A stretch of DNA of 64,000 bases. Origin: Bacteroides ovatus (GTDB lineage Bacteria; Bacteroidota; Bacteroidia; Bacteroidales; Bacteroidaceae). The DNA lies in NCBI RefSeq assembly GCF_001314995.1, contig NZ_CP012938.1, positions 4,650,001 to 4,714,000 on the forward strand, read 5' to 3'. This document shows positions 45,294 to 52,461 of the stretch, one piece after another (position 1 is the stretch's first letter; each line of letters starts with the position of its first letter). Under the pieces are notes generated by a model, which had not been told where the DNA came from, searched no databases, and saw nothing but the letters and a program-made list of their open reading frames with translations. A program made the position numbers and the translations under genes.

Positions 45294-46145
45294 ATGAATT
45301 ATAGATTTTTATATTGGGGGTTGAGTCTGTTATGTATAAGTTTCTGTGCTTGTGATAAAGATGATAATAACGACTCCAATAATTTTGCCACTGGCATCGT
45401 AGAACTACCTGCACTTCGCAATGGTGCAAACGATGTGTTTGTAACACACTACACCACTTTCAATGGGCAGAAAGTAACCTCTTTCAGTATGGAATACGAT
45501 AAGAGTAAGAAGCATTCCCGTTGGGTTGCTTTTCGATTCGATAATCAAACTAGACTGCAAGGGGCAACTCGTGGCGATAATTTTATTCCGGACCCTTCTC
45601 TTGATACGGAATATCAGCGTACTCAAGTAGATTTTGGGAAAAAAGGTTATGATAGAGGGCATCTTTGTGCTTCTGCCGACAGACTTTATCGACAAGAAGC
45701 TAACGACCAAACCTTTTATTACACGAATATGAGTCCGCAACGGAACAATTTTAATACAGGTGTTTGGTTGGCATTGGAAGGGCAAGTACAGTCATGGGGG
45801 CGTAGCTGTACAGCTTCAGATACCTTGTATGTAGTAAAAGGCGGAACGATTGATAAGGAAGAACAAGTCAAAGAATATATAGGTGGCGACCGTAGCAAGC
45901 CTGTTCCTAAATATTATTATATGGCTTTGTTGTTTAAAAAGGGAGATTCTTTCAAAGCAATTGCTTTCTGGATGGAACATACGGACAGCAAACCGTCAAA
46001 AACAATAAAACTTGTTGACTATGCATTATCAATAGATGAACTGGAAGAAAAGACAGGAATTGATTTCTTCCCAAATCTGAATGATAATCTGGAAAATGCA
46101 CTTGAGGCTACGTATTCAACAAAAGCGTGGCCGGGATTGGAATAA
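45294..46145 (+). CDS. Secreted DNA/RNA non-specific endonuclease lipoprotein
   Basis: A 283-residue lipoprotein from the ATG at 45294; a TTG at 45273 in frame is rejected. The signal ends SFCAC. It has the complete NucA/NUC motif YDRGHLCASADRLYRQEAND and FYYTNMSPQRNNFNTG, where the histidine is the general base and the asparagine binds the metal. It aligns closely with the nuclease half of the protein at 37189 (shared YVVKGGTI, KTGIDFFPNL-like and LENALEATY endings) but has no BACON domain. It closes the receptor/lipoprotein cluster on the plus strand and likely digests extracellular or periplasmic nucleic acid. Confidence 0.92.
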   Translation: MNYRFLYWGLSLLCISFCACDKDDNNDSNNFATGIVELPALRNGANDVFVTHYTTFNGQKVTSFSMEYDKSKKHSRWVAFRFDNQTRLQGATRGDNFIPDPSLDTEYQRTQVDFGKKGYDRGHLCASADRLYRQEANDQTFYYTNMSPQRNNFNTGVWLALEGQVQSWGRSCTASDTLYVVKGGTIDKEEQVKEYIGGDRSKPVPKYYYMALLFKKGDSFKAIAFWMEHTDSKPSKTIKLVDYALSIDELEEKTGIDFFPNLNDNLENALEATYSTKAWPGLE

Positions 46146-46192
46146 GATCACCACGTTAATAATAACAGTCTCTTTTCAAGGCGGGGTATACT

Positions 46193-47746
46193 TCAGGATT
46201 CTACCACCCATTTTTCGATATTACGGGTTTTCTCACTGAAGTTAATTCCTATCTTGAATAGTTTCCGTCCATCCGCTTCGAAAGGTAGCGCATAGCGTTT
46301 GTCATTAATTTGCTGCAAAGCCTCTTCTGCTGTTCCGTTTAGCTTGAATTCCATTATATAAATGAACTTCTCTGTCTGTAGCACGAGATCTATACGCCCG
46401 TCATTAGTGTGGTATTCCACCTTGGTATAGAAGCCAACCAGCTTGAAAACGATGAAAAGTACGTTCTCATAATGTAGTTCCTGCTCCCGGATTACTTCGT
46501 AAGTCGTATCGGCAAAGAAACTCTGCAGGCGGTGGAAGAAAGAATCATAATCTCCCGTTTCTACTTCACGGACGAATTTTTGAACTTCAAATGGGGATTC
46601 CACCTTATTCACATTCGCGTAAAAAGGAAGCAGAAAGCGAATGAATCCTTCTTCTACTTCACGGTTGGGGAAACCTAAACGGTATATGCCAAAACGTTCG
46701 TCATATCCTTTAATGGTGAGGTATCCGCTTTGGTAAATCACTGGAATCGGGTTGGTTGATTCGGAGTCGATGCTATTCAGTACTTGTGCATCAGTTTCTT
46801 CGTGTGCCATCCGTTCCAGATCATAATGATGCTTTTTTAGTAACTTAACCAGATAGGTAGGTGTCCCCGTCTCAAACCAATAACTGCCGAATTCTTTATA
46901 TTTGAAAGCGTTGAGCAGACTAAACGGATTATATATACCGATAGAATTATGTGTAAAATGATAGCCATCATAATATTCTTTTAGTTTTGTACAGAGCTTG
47001 TCATACGACAAATCTTGCGTCTCTGCAAACTCATGAAGTTCGATATCTAAGTTTTCATGAAGCTCCTGATCGCTGACACCGCAAATTTCAACATAATCTT
47101 TTCGCATTGAGATGTCATCCAAATTATTCAAGTCGCTAAACACACTGACTTTGCCAAACTTTGTAACGCCGGTCAAGAACGCAAACTTTATATAGCCATC
47201 CATTGTTTTGAGTGCCCCATAGAAAGGTTTTAAAGTGTCCCGGAATTGTTTTTGCAATTTTTCGTTGCCGATGGCTTGCAACATGGGCTTATCATATTCA
47301 TCTACCAAAATAACTACGCGTTGTCCTGCCTGCTTGCAGGCGCGTTCTATGATACCGGCAAAACGCAGGGAAAATGAGCGTTCGGATGGCTCGGCACCAT
47401 AGAGCTTTTCCCATGCAGTCAACGATTTTTCGAGTATATTATCCAGACTTTCCGGCGTATCATATTTTTCGATATTAAGGTCCAGATGTAGTATCGGATA
47501 TTTAATCCAATCCTTTTCCAACCTTTCTACAGCCAGTCCTGTAAACAGTTCTTTTTTTCCTTGAAAATAGGCTTCAAGAGTAGAGATGAGCAGACTCTTT
47601 CCGAAGCGGCGCGGGCGGCTTAAGAAATAGTAACTACCGGTTTTTACCATTTGATACATCAATGCCGTTTTATCAATATATAAATAGCCGTCATTACGAA
47701 TCTTTTCGAAATTCTGTATGCCAATGGGATAAATTTTAGTGCTCAT
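46193..47746 (-). CDS. AAA-ATPase-like protein with C-terminal PD-(D/E)XK nuclease-like domain
   Basis: A 517-residue protein. The N-terminus MSTKIYPIGIQNFEKIRNDGYLYIDKTALMYQM is the AAA-ATPase_like signature; the P-loop is RPRRFGKSLLIS (K50) and Walker B is VVILVDEYDKPMLQAI. The C-terminal domain carries YHTNDGRIDLVLQTEKFIYIMEFKLNGTAEEALQQI, matching the D-(x)-E-x-K core of the DUF1703/PDDEXK_9 nuclease fold. The family is multi-copy in Bacteroides genomes and of unknown function; proposals include mobile or defensive roles, none shown. The gene stands alone, followed on its upstream side by a long repeat-rich intergenic stretch. Confidence 0.88.
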   Translation of the reverse strand: MSTKIYPIGIQNFEKIRNDGYLYIDKTALMYQMVKTGSYYFLSRPRRFGKSLLISTLEAYFQGKKELFTGLAVERLEKDWIKYPILHLDLNIEKYDTPESLDNILEKSLTAWEKLYGAEPSERSFSLRFAGIIERACKQAGQRVVILVDEYDKPMLQAIGNEKLQKQFRDTLKPFYGALKTMDGYIKFAFLTGVTKFGKVSVFSDLNNLDDISMRKDYVEICGVSDQELHENLDIELHEFAETQDLSYDKLCTKLKEYYDGYHFTHNSIGIYNPFSLLNAFKYKEFGSYWFETGTPTYLVKLLKKHHYDLERMAHEETDAQVLNSIDSESTNPIPVIYQSGYLTIKGYDERFGIYRLGFPNREVEEGFIRFLLPFYANVNKVESPFEVQKFVREVETGDYDSFFHRLQSFFADTTYEVIREQELHYENVLFIVFKLVGFYTKVEYHTNDGRIDLVLQTEKFIYIMEFKLNGTAEEALQQINDKRYALPFEADGRKLFKIGINFSEKTRNIEKWVVES

Positions 47747-47889
47747 ATACTCCGGTTTTATAAATCAATTACACAAAGGTAATAAATTTCCGGGTACTTC
47801 ATTGCTTTTAAAAAGAGGAAAGTATAAGTATAGTTGCTTTTAACTGAATGAAGTGTAGAAAACAGTCATACTGTATACATTAACTTCCC

Positions 47890-48060
47890 GTTTCCAGGCG
47901 GGGAACTGTCGTTTCCGGCATTAGAAATTACAATTTCCACGGTAGGAAACGAGAGTTTCTAAGGCGGGACACTACAGTTTCTACGTAAGGATACTGTCGT
48001 TTCCCCGTAGAGACACCACAAATTATCCATAGAGTCACCCCAATTATCCCATAGCTTTGC
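47890..48060. repeat. Degenerate 22-bp tandem array, about 8 units
   Basis: Unit starts fall at 47890, 47911, 47933, 47955, 47977, 47999, 48021 and 48043, i.e. one 21-base step followed by 22-base steps. Units 1-6 begin G/A-TTTC-C/T; several carry a GG-A-A(C) block about eight bases further on, so each unit is a rough palindrome of the type GTTTCC-N-GGAAC. The last two units are more eroded (AATTATCC). The same period and layout recur at 56249-56336. Confidence 0.75.
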
Positions 48061-48281
48061 ATCAAGGAATCAAGGCTTTTTCTTTGATTATATAACGTGT
48101 TGCAGATACTTTATCTGCAACCTATCTGCCGCAGGTATCTGCAACGTTCCAACTGTTTGTCAACTAGTGTATTACACGCGTTTGGTTGCAGGTGGCAGAT
48201 GTTTTTATGTTTTTTCAACTTTATAGAGGAAGGATTACGCATCAAAATTAGGGTCACAACCGTAAGTCATAAACCCAATTC

Positions 48282-48311
48282 ACCTCTGTGTCCTCCGTGT
48301 CCTCTGTGGTG
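48282..48311. repeat. Dispersed CCTCTGTGTCC-type repeat element
   Basis: The stretch consists of near-repeats of CCTCTGTGTCC / CCTCCGTGTCC / CCTCTGTGGTG. I recognise this wording as a repeat found in intergenic DNA of many bacterial genomes; no function is assigned. Confidence 0.5.
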
Positions 48312-48359
48312 AAAAGAATCAAAACTGCATAGAAACGAGTTAAACGGTGCGCTAATGAA

Positions 48360-48486
48360 TGGGTCCAGGGTGAGGGTAGATTTATAACTTTCGTATTTTT
48401 TTTTGAGGATAAAAAAGGAGATAGTATAGAAAATAATAAAATAAAAGGTTATAAATCTACCCTCACCACCCCTCACCCTTGACCCA
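48360..48486. repeat. 127-bp palindromic element (MITE- or REP-like)
   Basis: GGTGAGGGTAGATTTATAAC (48369-48388) is the exact inverse of 48448-48467. An outer segment TGGGTCCAGGG (48360-48370) pairs with 48476-48486 with one mismatch, offset by a short insertion of C-rich sequence. The central 59 bases are A/T-rich and contain no ORF. The structure is that of a non-autonomous mobile repeat or a large terminator. Confidence 0.7.
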
Positions 48487-48748
48487 TATCTTATAATAAA
48501 AAGATAACGGGGAATCTTAAAAACTCAATCATCTTTTTCAGATTTACTACAACGTTTCCAGAATACTCCATTATTTTATTCAAAACCGTACAGAGAATGA
48601 GCCAAACCCGTACGGGAATGAATCAATTTTTAGGGATATGGCTGTCCTGAACCAAATCCTCCAAGAATTACAATTGAGTCGGCTTGCTGAATATACATAA
48701 CTTCCAGCATTTATTTCCATATTTCCACCACATTAAAAAAAATATGTA

Positions 48749-48756
48749 TATCTTTG
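48749..48756 (+). promoter_or_regulatory. -7 box in front of RNA candidate
   Basis: TATCTTTG fits TAnnTTTG and is followed, after about six bases, by the start of the folded region. Confidence 0.5.
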
Positions 48757-48761
48757 TCATA

Positions 48762-49043
48762 CGCTTTCTGCTCATCAGCGTGATGAAATTAGCGGGAGGC
48801 GGTATATATTACTAAATGGAATATGTAATGTATTGTCTCTCCCACTCGAAACTTAGCAATTTCATATAGAGGAGAGATGATTCAACAGATATTCCACGCG
48901 AACGGCTTTATATCAACATATCCGTTGGAGATGTGTTATATATAAACGATTGGCGTGGATGTCTGTTGTTATCATTGTCTTTCTATAGGGTATGCTAAGA
49001 CCTCGAGTGGAGATAATGGTGCAACAGCATTCACGTCTTTTTT
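48762..49043 (+). ncRNA. Candidate structured non-coding RNA, about 280 nt
   Basis: A -7 box precedes it and a T-run (49038-49043) ends it. Two alternative folds are visible. Fold A, 48783-48865: ATGAAATTAGC pairs with GCAATTTCAT, then GGGAG with CTCCC, then TATATATTAC with GTAATGTAT. Fold B, 48839-49012: nearly the whole stretch 48839-48904 pairs with 48947-49012 in one long interrupted helix, including CTCCCACTCG with CGAGTGGAG, TTAGCA with TGCTAA, AACAGA with TCTGTT and CCACGC with GCGTGG, capped by a TTTATAT/ATATAAA stem. The two folds compete for CTCCCACTCGAAACTTAGCA (48839-48858). No ORF fits. It could be an independent RNA or the leader of the gene at 49190; I cannot assign it to a known family. 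Confidence 0.55.
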
Positions 49044-49189
49044 GTGTCCGGCCGGTTATGATTACCCCAAAAGTCTAACCTAAACAATTCCCCGTCCGCC
49101 CGAAATACAGAAAACGTGGATGCCCGTTGTGCCACATAAACAAAATAATACTCCATTTTTATTGTGGAACACATTAAAACAAAAGCATT

Positions 49190-49639
49190 ATGCCAAAATG
49201 GATTAGCGTAGAAGAAGCGGCGGTCAAGTATGGAATCAACAAAGAAGTAATCTGGCTTTGGGCGGATATGAAAAGATTCCCGATGTCGTATGAGAAAGGT
49301 ATTACCACTGTTGATGAAGAAAGCCTTATCGGATTCCTGCATCAGAATAAGGATCGAGTTACAGCCGAGTATATCGACACATTGGAAGACCTATGTATTG
49401 GAAAAGCAAATATCTGTAACTTATATGCTGAAATTATTGGTTGTCAAGACAAGGAACTCTTGTATCAAAGGGAGCAAATCGCTCGAATGAAAGAGATACA
49501 AACAGCTATGAAAAGGCAAAACAGCCGGCTTCGGGATTGTGAGAAAGTGTTCACGAAATATGAAGAGAACTTTAGTACCTGCTGGATTGGAAGAATCTGC
49601 GCTCACTTAAGGCGGCTGATACGGTTGATGCGACGGTAA
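49190..49639 (+). CDS. Small helix-turn-helix-like protein with coiled-coil middle and basic tail
   Basis: A 149-residue protein. The N-terminus MPKWISVEEAAVKYGINKEVIWLWADMKRFPMSYEKGITTVDEESLIGFL resembles an excisionase/MerR-type DNA-binding winged helix (VEEAAVKYGI, then a recognition-like helix). Residues of about 75-125 are helical and heptad-like (LLYQREQIARMKEIQTAMKRQNSRLRDCEKVF). The tail IGRICAHLRRLIRLMRR is strongly basic. It may bind DNA or RNA. It lies 147 bases downstream of the folded RNA candidate, so it could be controlled by it. Function is unknown. Confidence 0.65.
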   Translation: MPKWISVEEAAVKYGINKEVIWLWADMKRFPMSYEKGITTVDEESLIGFLHQNKDRVTAEYIDTLEDLCIGKANICNLYAEIIGCQDKELLYQREQIARMKEIQTAMKRQNSRLRDCEKVFTKYEENFSTCWIGRICAHLRRLIRLMRR

Positions 49640-49872
49640 ATACCATTCTATCTCATTTTAAACCCTGAATAGATATATTTAAAGAAATCCCTAAACAGAA
49701 ATGTTTAAAAATACTAGAAATATACTGTAGTAAGATTTTTTATCCATTCGTTTTATATTCTTAACTCCGAAAAATTCGTAAGTGTAGATAAACCAACTAC
49801 TTTTGGCTCTCGAATTTGCGGCATTTTTGAATGTCTTGCGTCTAATAAACATAAACTAATATATTTCTAGTC

Positions 49873-52434
49873 ATGAAACACAGACTGTTACTACTAATTC
49901 TATTCGTATTCGCTACCTCCGTGGCGGGGTGGGCACAAAAATCCACAGCTCCTTCTTATACAGTCAAAGGAGTACTTATTGATTCTTTAACACAAGAGGG
50001 AGAACCGTATGCTACCATCAAAATAGCAAAGAAAAATGCTCCGGATAAAGCAGTCAAGATGGCGGTGACTGGGGCGAATGGTAAATTTCAGGAGAAACTG
50101 AATGTCGCTGCGGGCAATTACATCATCACCATTTCTTCGATTGGTAAAGCGCCGATAGTAAAGGAATTTACTCTAAAACCGTCCGTGAAGGAGGTTGACT
50201 TGGGCACAATGATTTCTTCAGAAGCCAATAACGTATTGAAAGGAGTGGAGGTAGTTGCACAAAAACCTTTGGTAAAGGTAGATGTGGATAAGATTGAATA
50301 TAATATTGAAGATGATCCGGACTCAAAATCGAACAGTATATTGGAGATGCTTCGGAAAGTGCCTTTGGTAACGGTGGATGGAGAAGACAATGTACAGGTG
50401 AACGGTAGTAGCAGTTTCAAGATACATGTGAATGGAAAGCCCAATAATATGATGAGCAATAATCCGAAGGAAGTACTGAAAAGTATGCCGGCAAACACAA
50501 TCAAATATATTGAGGTGATAACTTCACCAGGAGCTAAATATGATGCGGAAGGTATCGGAGGTATTCTGAATATTGTCACAGTAGGTTCCGGATTTGAAGG
50601 ATACACGGCTACTTTCAGAGGAAATGCTAATAATAACGGAGTAGGTGCCGGCACTTACGCAATGGTGAAACAAGGTAAACTGACTGTTTCTGCCAACTAT
50701 AACTACAATTATAATAATAGCCCGCGCAGCTATTCCGACAGTTACCGCGAAAACTACGAACCGGATAAGGAGAATGAAAAATATCTGGAATCGGAAAGTA
50801 GCTCCAAGTCGAAAGGGAATTTCCAGTATGGCAATTTGGAAGCCAGTTACGAGATTGATACGTTGAGGCTGCTGACCGTGGCTTTCGGAATGTACGGCAG
50901 CAGTGACAAAAGTAACAGTGACGGAAATACGATTATGCACGGAGCTGACCGACAGGATTTTGCGTACCGTTATAGAACCGACAATCATGGAAAAGGGTCA
51001 TGGTATTCTATCAACGGAAATATAGACTATCAACGTACTTCCCGAAAGAATAAAGAACGGATGATTACGTTTTCTTATAAAATCAATTCCCAACCCCAAA
51101 CGAATGATTCATATAATACTTATCTGGACATCGAGCCTGATGAGAATAAACTGGATATCATCAAAGAATTGTCATTAAAGAATTTCCATTCGGACGGAAA
51201 GACAAATACGATGGAGCAGACTTTCCAGGTGGACTATACTACTCCGATTGGGAAACTGCATACGATTGAAACCGGTGCCAAGTATATTTTCCGACGTAAT
51301 TCCAGTGATAATAGGTTTTATGAAGCCGAGGGAGCAAATGAAAACTATGCATATAATGAAAATCGTAGCAGTGAGTACCGTCATTTGAATCATATCCTTT
51401 CTGCTTATGCCGGATATACGCTGAAATACAAGGGATTTACTTTTAAACCGGGATTGCGTTATGAGCAGACCATACAGGAGGTGAAGTATCTGGTGGGGCC
51501 GGGTGAGAACTTTCATTCGAATTTTAGTGATCTGGTTCCTTCCGTTTCGTTGGGCATAAAGCTTGGCAAGACGCAAAATTTGCGTGGTGGATATAATATG
51601 CGCATCTGGCGTCCGGGTATCTGGAATTTGAATCCTTATTTCGATAATCAGAATCCGATGTTTATCAATCAGGGAAATCCGAACCTGAAGAGTGAGAAGA
51701 GCCATTCGTTCGACTTGTCTTACAGCAGTTTTACGTCCAAGTTCAACATCAATCTCTCTTTGCGTCATTCTTTCAATAACAATGGAATTGAAAGAATCAG
51801 TCGCTTGATTACCGATAAAGACGGAGAAATCTTTGAAGGTGGGCATAAAGCTCCTTACGGTGCGTTGTATAGCACATACGGTAATATCGGAAAGAGCAGG
51901 GAAACAGGATTGAACTTCTATTTGAACTGGAACGCTTCTCCTAAAACGAGAATTTACGTCAATGGACGTGGCAATTATAGCGATTTGCGGAGCCCTGCCC
52001 AAGAGCTGCATAATTATGGATGGAATGCTTCTGCGTTTTGCGGAGTTCAGCAAACTTTACCGGGAAAGATCCGCTTGAGCTTGAACGGAGGAGGAAGTAC
52101 GCCCCGTATCAGTTTACAGGGGAAAGGGTCAGGGTATAATTATTACAGTTTGGGATTGAGCCGTTCTTTCTTGAAAGAAGAACGTCTCTCTTTGAATGTT
52201 TTTTGCAATAATATTGTAGAAAAATACAGAACTTACAATAATCACACAGAAGGAGCTAACTTTATTTCGAAGAGTTCGAGCAAATATCCGAGCCGGTATT
52301 ACGGTTTCAGTATTAGCTATCGGCTTGGAGAGTTGAAAGCCAGTGTGAAGAAAGCCGCACGAAGCATCGACAATGACGATGTGAAAGGTGGCGGCGGAGG
52401 AGGTGGAAACACCGGTGGTGGAGGTGGTCAGTAG
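49873..52434 (+). CDS. Outer-membrane beta-barrel receptor (TonB-dependent type) with Gly-rich C-terminal tail
   Basis: An 853-residue protein with signal peptide MKHRLLLLILFVFATSVAGWA. Residues of about 28-110 form a carboxypeptidase-regulatory-like domain (YTVKGVLIDSLTQEGEPYATIKI...GNYIITISSIGK). A plug follows (NVLKGVEVVAQKPLVKVDVDKIEYNIEDDPDSKSNSILEMLRKVPLVTVDGEDNVQVNGSSSFKIHVNGKPNNMM). The rest is an OMP beta-barrel (type 3) region. Unusually, the sequence does not end on a barrel strand but continues about 35 residues, finishing in GGGGGGGNTGGGGGQ. Cargo is unknown; there is no SusD beside it. The neighbouring beta-1,2-glucan genes are convergent. Confidence 0.85.
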   Translation: MKHRLLLLILFVFATSVAGWAQKSTAPSYTVKGVLIDSLTQEGEPYATIKIAKKNAPDKAVKMAVTGANGKFQEKLNVAAGNYIITISSIGKAPIVKEFTLKPSVKEVDLGTMISSEANNVLKGVEVVAQKPLVKVDVDKIEYNIEDDPDSKSNSILEMLRKVPLVTVDGEDNVQVNGSSSFKIHVNGKPNNMMSNNPKEVLKSMPANTIKYIEVITSPGAKYDAEGIGGILNIVTVGSGFEGYTATFRGNANNNGVGAGTYAMVKQGKLTVSANYNYNYNNSPRSYSDSYRENYEPDKENEKYLESESSSKSKGNFQYGNLEASYEIDTLRLLTVAFGMYGSSDKSNSDGNTIMHGADRQDFAYRYRTDNHGKGSWYSINGNIDYQRTSRKNKERMITFSYKINSQPQTNDSYNTYLDIEPDENKLDIIKELSLKNFHSDGKTNTMEQTFQVDYTTPIGKLHTIETGAKYIFRRNSSDNRFYEAEGANENYAYNENRSSEYRHLNHILSAYAGYTLKYKGFTFKPGLRYEQTIQEVKYLVGPGENFHSNFSDLVPSVSLGIKLGKTQNLRGGYNMRIWRPGIWNLNPYFDNQNPMFINQGNPNLKSEKSHSFDLSYSSFTSKFNINLSLRHSFNNNGIERISRLITDKDGEIFEGGHKAPYGALYSTYGNIGKSRETGLNFYLNWNASPKTRIYVNGRGNYSDLRSPAQELHNYGWNASAFCGVQQTLPGKIRLSLNGGGSTPRISLQGKGSGYNYYSLGLSRSFLKEERLSLNVFCNNIVEKYRTYNNHTEGANFISKSSSKYPSRYYGFSISYRLGELKASVKKAARSIDNDDVKGGGGGGGNTGGGGGQ

Positions 52435-52461
52435 ACCACTTCCGCACACCGAGATTCCCTC

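Larger units (their letters stand above)
47747..49189. other. Repeat- and RNA-rich non-coding region
   Basis: These 1443 bases lack any convincing protein gene. In order they hold: a degenerate 22-bp tandem array (47890-48060); a cluster of ATCTGCAAC repeats and their inverse (about 48110-48220); a CCTCTGTGTCCTCCGTGTCC element (48282-48311); a 127-bp palindromic element (48360-48486); two more 22-bp-spaced units (48581-48624); and a folded RNA candidate (48762-49043). Details are given in separate entries. Confidence 0.75.

Noticed and set aside
47890..48060. CRISPR array
   Set aside because: Units are contiguous and degenerate, with no separate spacers.
48097..48312. 71-codon plus-strand ORF
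   Set aside because: It translates the dispersed repeat elements; no coding character.
48762..49043. Assignment of the folded RNA as 6S RNA
   Set aside because: The single long interrupted helix resembles 6S in outline, but it is longer than the 6S-Flavo type I recall, and I cannot verify the open-bubble consensus by eye.
49031..49342. 103-codon minus-strand ORF over the start of the helix-turn-helix-like gene
   Set aside because: It overlaps the RNA candidate's 3' end and the better-supported plus-strand gene; no motif.
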